This document shows, piece by piece, positions 1 to 5,772 of a DNA stretch of 20,261 nucleotides. The position numbers and the translations under genes were made by a program. The DNA comes from 2-01-FULL-45-10 sp964450115 (GTDB taxonomy: Bacteria > Omnitrophota > Gorgyraeia > 2-01-FULL-45-10): positions 1 to 20,261 of the forward strand of contig CAYVCD010000020.1 of assembly GCA_964450115.1 (NCBI GenBank), given 5' to 3'. Positions within the stretch are counted from its first letter, which is position 1, and the number at the start of each line of letters is the position of its first letter. The notes beneath the pieces were generated by a model. The model worked only from the letters and a program-made list of their open reading frames with translations, was not told where the DNA came from and ran no database searches.

Positions 1-302
1 ACTATATCGAGAGGTTTCAGCTCCTCTTTTAAACTGCCGCACGCCGAGACCGATACGATGCGTTCGACACCGAGCTTCTTCATCCCGTAAATATTGGCGC
101 GATAATTTATTTCACTGGGCAGTATCCTGTGCCCTTTATCGTGGCGGGCCAGAAATACTACATCAACACCTTCAAGCACGCCTGTTACGTATTCGCTCGA
201 AGGATTGCCAAAAGGGGTCTTCACCTTCACTTCTTTTACGTTCTTTATCCCGTCTATCTTATAGAACCCGCTTCCGCCTATTATCCCTATCTTGCCTGCC
301 AT
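1..302 (-). CDS. mtnP: S-methyl-5'-thioadenosine phosphorylase, N-terminal part (cut by window edge)
   Basis: This is the first 100 codons of a purine-nucleoside-phosphorylase-family protein, running off the left edge. The visible part starts MAGKIGIIGGSGFY and continues with KTPFGNPS, FLARHDKGH, PSEINYRANI and a C-G-S-L stretch, the order of N-terminal motifs in MTA phosphorylases (family pattern PFG-PS, RHG-GH, P-x-x-NYRANI, GSL). The enzyme cleaves methylthioadenosine with phosphate to adenine and methylthioribose-1-phosphate in methionine and polyamine salvage, in the cytosol. The ATG is preceded by AGAAAGG at good spacing, and only 16 bases separate it from the yggT stop, so it is probably the last visible gene of the yggS-proC-yggT unit. 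The MTAP assignment over a close purine nucleoside phosphorylase is likely but the specificity residues near the C-terminus are outside the window. Confidence 0.88.
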   Translation of the reverse strand, partial: MAGKIGIIGGSGFYKIDGIKNVKEVKVKTPFGNPSSEYVTGVLEGVDVVFLARHDKGHRILPSEINYRANIYGMKKLGVERIVSVSACGSLKEELKPLDI

Positions 303-318
303 AAAAACCTTTCTTTAA

Positions 319-615
319 CTACAGCCTCATCGCTATTCCGAAAAGCGTCCTTACCAAAAATAGCTTCAAAAACCATATCGCTAAAAGCGCAAATATGGGT
401 GATAGATCTATGCCTATAGAATATGCGGGGACCAGCCTTCTGAACGGCGCCAACATGGGCTCCGTAACTTTGTAGAGGAACTGCACTATTACGTTATACG
501 GATCGGGATTTACCCAGCTCAATAGCGCCCTGATGATGATAAGCCAGTAAGCTATTGTGAGAATGTAATCCAATATTGTAGCCAGCGCCGATACGAGATT
601 TCCCAAAACGAACAT
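319..615 (-). CDS. yggT: YggT family integral membrane protein
   Basis: A 98-residue membrane protein with two hydrophobic stretches (about residues 5-32 and 70-95) separated by a loop containing LLSWVNPDPYN and TEPMLAPFRRLVP. These match the YggT pattern R-x-x-L-S-W followed by N-P and T-E-P-x-L-x-P-x-R-R. The family is a single YggT unit of about 80-100 residues, so this is full length. The molecular role in bacteria is not settled; relatives in chloroplasts (CCB3) take part in cytochrome maturation, and the gene is very often next to yggS and proC, as here. The ATG lies 2 bases after the proC stop and has AAAGGG upstream, so it is translated from the same mRNA. Confidence 0.9.
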   Translation of the reverse strand: MFVLGNLVSALATILDYILTIAYWLIIIRALLSWVNPDPYNVIVQFLYKVTEPMLAPFRRLVPAYSIGIDLSPIFALLAIWFLKLFLVRTLFGIAMRL

Positions 616-617
616 GA

Positions 618-1430
618 TTATCCCTTTTGAAGTTCCTTTGAACGCGTTTTTGCGGCATTGACGGCATCTTTTATAATGCTCTTAAATTTATTCGATTCAA
701 ATACTTTGATGGCCGCTTCGGTTGTGCCGCCTTTAGATGTTACCTTCGATCTCAATACACCGGGATCCTCTTTCAATTTTTCCAGTAAGTTTGCACTCCC
801 GAGCGCCGTCTTCAATACAAGCAGTTTAGCCACTTCTTCCTTAAGCCCTGCAGCGCATCCTGCCTCGATGAGCGCCTCTATCAAGTAGAAGAAATATGCC
901 GGGCCGCTGCCGCTAATGGCAGTCACCGCATCTACCAGCTCCTCATCGACTTCCACTACATCACCTATAGTGCGAAATATCTCCCTGGCCAGCGTCATGT
1001 GCGCGCTCTTTACCGCGCTGCCTGCGGATATGCTCGATACCGACTCACCTATGGTGGCGGCCATATTCGGCATAACTCTTATGACAGGCACGTCCTTGCC
1101 TACAATGCTTTCTATATATTTGGTCGTGACACCTGCGACTATGGATATCAAGAGCTTATCTTTTGAGGCGCCCGAGCATACTTCACCCTTAAGGAGCGCA
1201 TCGATATCCTTTGGCTTCACAGCCAGGACCAGCACATCGGCGAATTTAACTACTTCGTTATTATCTACTTCAACTATGACCTTATATTTGGACTCAATGT
1301 AGTCTCTTCGTTTGGAGTCGAACTCACTGACCATTATAGAGACGCTCTTGTTGAGAATATTCGAAAGGCGATAAAGAATGGCTTCTCCCATATTCCCGCA
1401 GCCTATTATGCCGATCTTTTTGTCTATCAT
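618..1430 (-). CDS. proC: Pyrroline-5-carboxylate reductase
   Basis: A 270-residue enzyme that reduces 1-pyrroline-5-carboxylate to L-proline with NAD(P)H, the last step of proline synthesis. The N-terminal Rossmann motif is IGIIGCGNMG (residues 6-15), followed by the conserved AVKP segment, the RVMPNMAA stretch and the C-terminal signature AISGSGPAYFF and SKGGTTEAA, which form the active site and dimer interface. Length is normal for the family. The ATG overlaps the yggS stop by four bases (ATGA), and yggT follows after two bases, so the three are translationally coupled. No key residue is missing. Confidence 0.97.
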   Translation of the reverse strand: MIDKKIGIIGCGNMGEAILYRLSNILNKSVSIMVSEFDSKRRDYIESKYKVIVEVDNNEVVKFADVLVLAVKPKDIDALLKGEVCSGASKDKLLISIVAGVTTKYIESIVGKDVPVIRVMPNMAATIGESVSSISAGSAVKSAHMTLAREIFRTIGDVVEVDEELVDAVTAISGSGPAYFFYLIEALIEAGCAAGLKEEVAKLLVLKTALGSANLLEKLKEDPGVLRSKVTSKGGTTEAAIKVFESNKFKSIIKDAVNAAKTRSKELQKG

Positions 1431-2104
1431 TTGAATATCGCCCTCCCCACCCTAACCAGGTTTGAGCCTTCCTCGATCGCTACTTCAAAGTCGCTACTCA
1501 TGCCCATCGATAGCTGACAGCTGACAGCTGATGGCTGATAGCTCTGAATTTCATCGCGAAGCTCGCGAAGTCTGCGAAAGCACGGCCTTGTCTCTTCCGG
1601 ATCCGCACCCTCAGGCGCCATCGTCATTAACCCTATTATCTTTATATTAGGGTATAATGCGGCTTTCTCAAAAAAAGGCCTGACTTCATCCTGAGATATC
1701 CCGAATTTGCTCTCCTCGCCCGAAGTATTTACCTGGATGAGTATCTCCTGAATTTTGCTTATCTTCTTCGCTTCCCTGTCAATAGCTTCTATTAAACGCA
1801 GGCTGTCCACAGAGTGTATCAGCGAAAATATCCTGACGGCATGGCTGACCTTATTCGTCTGCAAATGTCCTATAAGATGCCAGGTGGCCCTGCCGCCTAT
1901 TGATCTATATTTAAAGAGAGCGTCCTGCACCCTGTTCTCACCGATATCCTTCACGCCTAAGGCCAAAACCTCTTCGATCTCCTGAAGGGTAGCCTCCTTG
2001 GTAACACATACAAGCTTTACGGTATCCGCGGGCCTGCCGGATTTATCGCAACTCCTTGATATTCTTTGTGTTACAGCTTTCAGATTATCTGCGATCATAG
2101 CCAT
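1427..2104 (-). CDS. yggS: YggS/PLPBP pyridoxal-phosphate homeostasis protein
   Basis: A PLP-binding alanine-racemase-fold protein of the YggS/PROSC family, which buffers free pyridoxal phosphate and affects amino-acid pools; no catalytic reaction is established. Visible motifs are LVCVTK (the PLP lysine), GENRVQDA, WHLIGHLQTNK, LIQVNTSGEESKFG, GLMTMAP, LSMGMSSDFEVAIEEGSNLVRVG and a terminal IF. The reading frame stays open to a TTG at 2140, but family members begin at M-I-A-x-N-L, so the ATG at 2104 or 2098 is preferred. Neither has a convincing Shine-Dalgarno site, and an extended -10-like site lies just upstream, compatible with a very short leader. Just before the LSMGMS motif there is a short repeat-derived insert (SYQPSAVSCQ), described separately. 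Overlaps proC by ATGA. Confidence 0.93.
   Translation of the reverse strand: MAMIADNLKAVTQRISRSCDKSGRPADTVKLVCVTKEATLQEIEEVLALGVKDIGENRVQDALFKYRSIGGRATWHLIGHLQTNKVSHAVRIFSLIHSVDSLRLIEAIDREAKKISKIQEILIQVNTSGEESKFGISQDEVRPFFEKAALYPNIKIIGLMTMAPEGADPEETRPCFRRLRELRDEIQSYQPSAVSCQLSMGMSSDFEVAIEEGSNLVRVGRAIFK
1512..1543. repeat. Short degenerate AGCTGACAGCTGAT-type repeat inside yggS
   Basis: The bases consist of near-repeats of AGCTGA(C/T) in tandem (agctgac, agctgac, agctgat, ggctgat, agct). They are in frame within yggS and encode roughly YQPSAVSCQLS between the helix LRELRDEI and the conserved LSMGMS motif, a place where family members have a short variable loop. Similar GCTGATAGCTGA-type simple repeats are, as I recall, dispersed in several bacterial genomes and yield S-Y-Q-L-S-like peptides. 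That this one arrived as a mobile or slipped repeat is an inference. Confidence 0.5.
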
Positions 2105-2118
2105 TTTTGTAACGCAAT

Positions 2119-2127
2119 AAAATAGCA
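2119..2127 (-). promoter_or_regulatory. Possible extended -10 element upstream of yggS
   Basis: On the minus strand the bases read TGC-TATTTT, resembling an extended -10 box, ending 15 bases before the ATG at 2104. No well-spaced -35 is visible (a TTGGTT lies about 21 bases upstream of the TATTTT). If real, transcription would begin only a few bases before the yggS start codon, fitting the lack of a ribosome binding site there. Weak evidence; it rests on one short motif and on this being the only sizeable gap upstream of yggS. Confidence 0.22.
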
Positions 2128-2182
2128 TATATCGGCTCAAATAGCAACCAAAAAATCGAGCCTGTGCGAACTACTACTTGTA

Positions 2183-2385
2183 GGCAGGCGTGGACCTTGC
2201 GGTCTCGTTGCCTCAGCGGACATAAATTGGATTAGGCATACCAATTTATTCGGACAAATTTTGATGTCCGTCCAACCTGCCAACAAAATAATAGCTTGAG
2301 CAGTTTGTCCGTCCTTTCTGTATTACCATAATGTATCAAAATTTGTAACGCCGCTTCGGCAACTATCCCGCAAGGTCCGCCTGCC
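2183..2385. repeat. MITE-like unit A with terminal inverted repeats
   Basis: A non-coding unit of about 203 bp bounded by imperfect terminal inverted repeats: GGCAGGCGTGGACCTTGCGG at 2183-2202 and, on the opposite strand, GGCAGGCGGACCTTGCGG at 2385-2368, with similarity continuing inward to GTTGCC. Inside the left half is a perfect 9-bp hairpin (ataaattgg 2222-2230, ccaatttat 2241-2249, 10-base loop), then a smaller one (cggaca 2251-2256, tgtccg 2265-2270). It aligns, in reverse orientation, with unit B. No transposase and no clear target-site duplication are visible. Probably a non-autonomous element or its remains. Confidence 0.6.
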
Positions 2386-2413
2386 CCACTCTGGTGGAAT
2401 TTTTCTCTTTTCT

Positions 2414-2667
2414 GCAGGGCGGAACTTTTGTGGGTGCTTGCTGGAGCGACTGTTACAAAATTTCACTTCGCTCTACGCGAGAAATCCCCGAGCTCCGTGG
2501 AATTTCCTACTAGTAAGCGAGGGAAATTTGACACCTTATAGCAATTTAGAAAAGAATTTTAGATTCCTGAAAGAAGCTAAAATTCTGTCAAATTTTGTCC
2601 ACAGCAAATTGGTATGCTTAATCCAATTTGCGGCAAGCGGAAGCAACACCCCAAAAGTTCCGCCTGT
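2414..2667. repeat. MITE-like unit B, inverted diverged copy of unit A
   Basis: About 254 bp bounded by CAGGGCGGAACTTTTG at the left and, on the opposite strand, CAGGCGGAACTTTTGG at the right. Read from its right end it has the same plan as unit A from its left end: terminal repeat, then a 9-bp hairpin (gcaaattgg 2604-2612, ccaatttgc 2623-2631) whose 10-base loop differs from that of unit A by one base, then a GGACAAA-type stretch. Its left end matches the right end of unit A (terminal repeat, then GTTACAAA). Units A and B with the 28-base joint between them account for almost the whole 580-base gap between yggS and the Nudix gene. The only longish open frame here has no codon or family support. 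Confidence 0.6.
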
Positions 2668-2685
2668 TGATTGATGCGAAAAAAT

Positions 2686-3105
2686 TTATTCTCTCAGTAG
2701 TTCGACGATGGGTTTATCAGCGGGCATGAAGTCGTATGAATTTAGCTCGGACGGAGTGACCCAGCGGATCTGGTCGTGCTCATTGACTTTGAACTCTCCG
2801 GAAAGATGTTTTACTCTATATGCGAGCAGTTCGATCGGCACCAGGCAGTACCTGAATCGGCTCGCGATAAGAAAATCCACTGCTTCCGACTCTATATCAA
2901 ACTCTTCTTTTAACTCTCTCTTAAGGCACTCTTCGGCAGTTTCTCCGGGCTCGATCTTGCCACCGGGGAATTCCCATCTTCCTCCGAGAGTACTTCCCTT
3001 GCGCCTCTGGGCTATCAGGATCTTGCCGTCCTTCTCGATCACGGCGGCAGTGACTTGCCTTTTATGGCCGGTCAGATAAGAATAAAAGAGCTTCAATTTA
3101 TTCAT
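2686..3105 (-). CDS. Nudix hydrolase, MutT/CTP-pyrophosphohydrolase type
   Basis: A 139-residue Nudix protein. The Nudix box runs about residues 49-71: G49, E55, R63-E64-L65 and E67-E68 fit G-x5-E-x7-R-E-U-x-E-E-x-G-U, except that the last Gly is Asp70. Preceding GGRWEFPGGK and the later EHDQIRWV resemble the MutT/NudG group that removes oxidised or non-canonical (d)NTPs, but the substrate cannot be told from sequence. The frame is open to a TTG at 3129; the ATG at 3105 is chosen because it forms an ATGA overlap with the stop of the preceding gene and has GAGAAG upstream. Last gene of the four-gene block that starts at 4772. Confidence 0.9.
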   Translation of the reverse strand: MNKLKLFYSYLTGHKRQVTAAVIEKDGKILIAQRRKGSTLGGRWEFPGGKIEPGETAEECLKRELKEEFDIESEAVDFLIASRFRYCLVPIELLAYRVKHLSGEFKVNEHDQIRWVTPSELNSYDFMPADKPIVELLRE

Positions 3106-3725
3106 TTTCTTCTCAACTCTTCGAGCCAATAATTCAGCTTTTTGGTAAACTCCGCGTAAGCGCTTCTCTCTTTATCTGTGTATTCGCCGACTCTCTTCCC
3201 TGCAAGGGTAAGCCTCTCCTGTAAAGACTCATGGACCACTTCCTCTATGGGTATCACGGCGTTCTTTGTGTCACTTAAGCCATCCCATATTTCATTCACC
3301 GGAAATCCGGCCTTCTTTAGAGGAAGATCGTATGTAGCGTCTACCAAAATCCACTTGCCGTCTATATTGACCTTCGTTGCCAGATGGGCCGTTATGGGCA
3401 TATTTTTCGATATTCTTTTTAATGCCGGTGGGAATTTTATGGCGGGATCATTCCAATTAAAGAGATAGGTCGCATACTTTACAGGAAGCCCGAGTTCATT
3501 CATCATTAGCGCCATGAGAAAATGCTTCGGAACGCATGAACCCTTATTCATCCTTATCAGGCCCGACGGACCGGTCTTGGGATCCCTGAGCTCGGCAATT
3601 ATCGCGTAAGGAATATCCCTTATATGCTGATATATCGATATCCTGGCACTTCTAGGAGAAAGAGACTTAGTCCACTCTGTGAACTTTTGAGATAACAACT
3701 CATCTTCCATAGCCACACTCCTCAT
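3102..3725 (-). CDS. Transglutaminase-like cysteine hydrolase
   Basis: A 207-residue soluble protein with the transglutaminase/protease-like core: Cys64 in KGSCVPKHFLMALMMNELGLP, His114 in TAHLATKV and Asp129 in WILVDATYD, which have the order and spacing of the papain-like triad of this superfamily. The Cys is at the N-terminus of a long helix, as expected. No signal peptide or membrane segment is seen, so the protein is probably cytoplasmic. Substrate unknown; members cleave or transfer amide bonds in proteins or peptides. The ATG at 3725 has GGAAGGG upstream; an alternative ATG at 3710 has GGAG and would give 202 residues. It overlaps the preceding Cys-rich gene and is coupled to the Nudix gene by ATGA. 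Confidence 0.75.
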   Translation of the reverse strand: MRSVAMEDELLSQKFTEWTKSLSPRSARISIYQHIRDIPYAIIAELRDPKTGPSGLIRMNKGSCVPKHFLMALMMNELGLPVKYATYLFNWNDPAIKFPPALKRISKNMPITAHLATKVNIDGKWILVDATYDLPLKKAGFPVNEIWDGLSDTKNAVIPIEEVVHESLQERLTLAGKRVGEYTDKERSAYAEFTKKLNYWLEELRRK

Positions 3726-3975
3726 TAGGCAGGCCCTTCCTGACCACTTCCCTTATCTCTACGCAAGTAAAGACTCTGCCTGAAACAGTTACCTGCCTGC
3801 CAAGGCGTGACTCATATGTGGCGCAATAATATCTGCCAGCTGTGCCTTTCTTTAGATTTGCGCAGGGGTCCGTCTCGATCCCGCAGCACTTTCCGCACTG
3901 TTTGCACAGGGCCTCGTACTCTCGTGAGACCTTACGCTGGCTTTCGATATAGGCTATTTTTTCAATATCGCTCAT
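3700..3975 (-). CDS. Small eight-cysteine protein, YkgJ-like metal-binding type
   Basis: A 91-residue protein with eight cysteines: C24, C27, C30 and C31 in LCKQCGKCCG, then C38, C51, C71 and C87. The C-x2-C-x2-C-C cluster followed by spaced single cysteines resembles the YkgJ/UPF0153 group of predicted zinc or iron-cluster-binding proteins, whose function is unknown. The frame is open upstream to a GTG at 4005, but the ATG at 3975 overlaps the previous stop as ATGA and is preferred. The gene lies between an exported protein and a transglutaminase-like hydrolase in an overlapping set, so the three may act together. Metal binding is inferred from the cysteine pattern only. Confidence 0.72.
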   Translation of the reverse strand: MSDIEKIAYIESQRKVSREYEALCKQCGKCCGIETDPCANLKKGTAGRYYCATYESRLGRQVTVSGRVFTCVEIREVVRKGLPNEECGYGR

Positions 3976-4772
3976 TTCGATCTTTTCGCCTTCCGCTCGA
4001 ACCACGCTTTATAGGCCATGCCGCGCTCGGCCTCACAACTCTCTATCTTTTTCTGAATTACGTCGAACTCCGGATCCTGGCCATACCTATAATCTGCCTG
4101 TTCTTTTTCCAGCACAACGATCTTATCCTTAAGACTATCCATGAGATCGGACAGCCCGTCTTGGGTCATATTGGTAAAGCTGTACTTATTACCTAACTCT
4201 CCTGACGGCTTTATGATCGCGATCTTTATCGATTCCTTTAGGTGCAGGCCTTCATTCTCGATAAGTATGTCTACGGAATCACGACCCTCGATCATCTTAT
4301 CAAATTCGTCCTGCGGGATATTGAATAAGCAGCGCTTTCCGGTTATTTCGCCCTTAGCCGTTAGCGCGATAAGGCCCATGCCGAGCCCGACGCCGATCTT
4401 GCTAAGATTATTATTGAGATTACTGCCGCCATACTCTCCGAACGCCCCTATGGCCGCAAATAATATGGCGCCCGGCACCCTGAAGAGAGACTCCTCTGTG
4501 ACGTAGAAATTTGATTCCTCATCCGGCCTGATGCGCCTGCCGTCCATATTAATCTTTATATCTAAAACTTTCCATTTCCTGAACTCGGCGCCCTTGCCCG
4601 TCGCTATCGCAGAAACGCCTATCAATAATCCTTTTTGAACGCTCTTATAATGCACTCCTACGTCGCATGACGACGCTTCGAACTTGAACTTTTTATACTC
4701 CACCTCTTCAAGAGAAAAGGCCGATCCCGCAAAAAACGCCCCACAGATCAATATAGAGATGATCTTCTTCAA
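3972..4772 (-). CDS. Unrecognised exported protein
   Basis: A 266-residue protein that I do not recognise. It begins with a clear signal peptide (KK, then hydrophobic ISILICGAFFAG, with likely cleavage after SAFS near residue 20). The middle (about residues 98-145) is hydrophobic and glycine-rich, including IGVGLGMGLIALTAKG, and may be a membrane-associated or hairpin-like region. The C-terminal 55 residues are charged and helical, possibly a short coiled coil, ending KAKRSK. The start is a TTG at 4772 giving the canonical MKK signal start, with GTGAG upstream. A terminator lies just before it, so it probably begins a new transcript. It is coupled by ATGA to the Cys-rich gene. Confidence 0.7.
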   Translation of the reverse strand: MKKIISILICGAFFAGSAFSLEEVEYKKFKFEASSCDVGVHYKSVQKGLLIGVSAIATGKGAEFRKWKVLDIKINMDGRRIRPDEESNFYVTEESLFRVPGAILFAAIGAFGEYGGSNLNNNLSKIGVGLGMGLIALTAKGEITGKRCLFNIPQDEFDKMIEGRDSVDILIENEGLHLKESIKIAIIKPSGELGNKYSFTNMTQDGLSDLMDSLKDKIVVLEKEQADYRYGQDPEFDVIQKKIESCEAERGMAYKAWFERKAKRSK

Positions 4773-4794
4773 TTATATCTCACTCATTTTTTAT

Positions 4795-4833
4795 AAAAGA
4801 AAGACGGCCTTTTTATCGATCTTTCGGCCGTCT
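4795..4833 (-). terminator. Rho-independent terminator closing the dcw transcript
   Basis: On the minus strand a perfect 8-bp stem (AGACGGCC at 4833-4826 with GGCCGTCT at 4809-4802) and a 16-base loop are followed by TTTCTTTT. The hairpin is not followed by a T-tract on the plus strand, so it acts on minus-strand transcripts. It sits after the small secreted gene and the micro-ORF and before the next block, where an operon end is expected. Confidence 0.7.
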
Positions 4834-4851
4834 ATAGGAAAGCTGAATATT

Positions 4852-4896
4852 TTACTTCTTCGGTTTTTTCTTCCGGCAACCACATGTCGCGCACAT
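4852..4896 (-). CDS. Possible 14-residue Cys-rich micro-protein (MCATCGC start)
   Basis: A tiny open frame encoding MCATCGCRKKKPKK: a C-x2-C-x-C cluster followed by a basic tail. It has GGTG six bases before the ATG (and AAGGA further up) and ends in TAA about 19 bases before the terminator hairpin. It fills part of the 170-base gap after the small secreted gene, where no larger gene fits. The M-C-x-x-C-G-C start resembles metal-binding N-termini such as that of some HypB proteins, but that likeness is too short to prove relation. An overlapping 33-codon frame (4933-4832) is an alternative; it lacks a Shine-Dalgarno site and its stop runs into the terminator stem. Confidence 0.35.
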   Translation of the reverse strand: MCATCGCRKKKPKK

Positions 4897-4965
4897 AACG
4901 ATCACCGTCCTTCCAGCAATAAGTATACCTCATAAAAGCTGTAACGGCAAGAGCTGCAAGAGAGC

Positions 4966-5295
4966 TTATCTGTTATACGCCACTTCCATGCCGCTGATCA
5001 CATGGTTACCCGACTTATCATTACTGTAATCCACCGTAACGTAATTGCCGGCGTTTACATCCGATAATTGTATGCCAAATCCATCCGCATTGACGATCTT
5101 TGCGCTTGACGGTATGGAAAACGACATAATTTCGGATGACTTGACCACGATCTGCGAATTTTGGCTATCCACAGAGACCACAGTACCATCTATGGTCTTC
5201 ATGCCATCCACAAGAGAGTCGGGTTGGCAATATCCGGGAGCTGATGATGAAAATGCGATAAAGAGCGTGACGACTATCGATAGTACGATCTTCAT
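4966..5295 (-). CDS. Small secreted beta-rich protein (DUF5666-like)
   Basis: A 109-residue protein with an N-terminal signal peptide (KIVLSIVVTLFIAFSSSAPGYC, cleavage near Cys-Gln) and a mature part of alternating beta-type segments: GTVVSVDSQNSQIVVKS, MSFSIPSSAKIV, GNYVTVDYS and HVISGMEV. This resembles the small OB-like DUF5666 type of periplasmic domain; the assignment is tentative and the function unknown. The frame is open to a TTG at 5337, but the ATG at 5295 is clearly right because it has a near-perfect AAGGAGG eight bases upstream, the strongest ribosome binding site in the window. It follows the PilZ gene by 22 bases, so it is probably on the dcw transcript but highly translated. 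Confidence 0.75.
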   Translation of the reverse strand: MKIVLSIVVTLFIAFSSSAPGYCQPDSLVDGMKTIDGTVVSVDSQNSQIVVKSSEIMSFSIPSSAKIVNADGFGIQLSDVNAGNYVTVDYSNDKSGNHVISGMEVAYNR

Positions 5296-5317
5296 AGGGC
5301 GATCCTCCTTCGGGTAG

Positions 5318-5761
5318 CTACCAATATAATCTGGCAAACCTTTTTGAATAACGCTTTATCCATTCCTCGGATGCTTTCTGCATGGACAATTCATGCCCGA
5401 GCTGGAGTGACCTGAGTATTCTGTATTCATCTATTAGATAGAGCTGTTCTACTAATTTCACTTTGAAAGCGTCCGAATAGCGGTAGAATGATACCCCCAC
5501 ATTGAAGAGATCCTTATTTTCGCTGTCTTTTGTGGCGTGCATCACCCTAGCTTTAACTCTGAAGACCTTATCCTGCAGCGGCATCTTAAGTATAATGATC
5601 TCGTTCTTCTTGAGGGGATATCTTGAAAGAAATAAGAGCCCGCCTTCGCTCACGTTGAGCGTCTTGGTCCTCTCCTTTATCTTCTTCGGCGCGTGTTCGA
5701 ACTCTAAAGGATAACAGATGGGGTGCCTTATAAAATGCCTTCTCTCCTTCGTATGCAGCAT
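5318..5761 (-). CDS. PilZ domain protein, putative c-di-GMP receptor
   Basis: A 147-residue soluble protein whose first 100 residues are a PilZ domain. The c-di-GMP binding arginines are in the R-x3-R motif R8-H-F-I-R12, and the second motif (D/N)-x-S-x2-G is N36-V-S38-E-G-G41, followed by beta segments ending FNVGVSF. Residues 101-147 are a helical, basic extension. Both ligand motifs are intact, so binding of cyclic di-GMP is expected. The ATG has AGAGG eight bases upstream and lies 11 bases after the ftsA stop, exactly where ftsZ usually is. This suggests a link between c-di-GMP and division or envelope growth, which is inference. Confidence 0.85.
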   Translation of the reverse strand: MLHTKERRHFIRHPICYPLEFEHAPKKIKERTKTLNVSEGGLLFLSRYPLKKNEIIILKMPLQDKVFRVKARVMHATKDSENKDLFNVGVSFYRYSDAFKVKLVEQLYLIDEYRILRSLQLGHELSMQKASEEWIKRYSKRFARLYW

Positions 5762-5772
5762 AAAGACGCCTC

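Noticed and set aside
2105..2140. 12-codon N-terminal extension of yggS from a TTG
   Set aside because: No ribosome site, not seen in the family, and it would overlap the possible -10 element.
2183..2667. CRISPR array in the repetitive spacer
   Set aside because: The repeats are few, inverted and diverged, without regular spacers; the pattern is of paired terminal inverted repeats.
2438..2674. 78-codon open frame on the plus strand in the yggS-Nudix spacer
   Set aside because: It lies within repeat unit B, starts inside its terminal repeat, has no recognisable domain and no ribosome site, and runs against all real genes. It is best explained as chance coding in repeat DNA.
4772..4777. TATAAT on the minus strand directly before the exported-protein gene
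   Set aside because: Transcription from it would begin inside the signal peptide codons, and no good -35 is seen, so it is probably chance AT-rich sequence. The real promoter may be a little upstream.
4832..4933. 33-codon minus-strand frame overlapping the MCATCGC micro-ORF
   Set aside because: No Shine-Dalgarno site, and its stop codon falls within the terminator stem. Kept only as an alternative to the micro-ORF.
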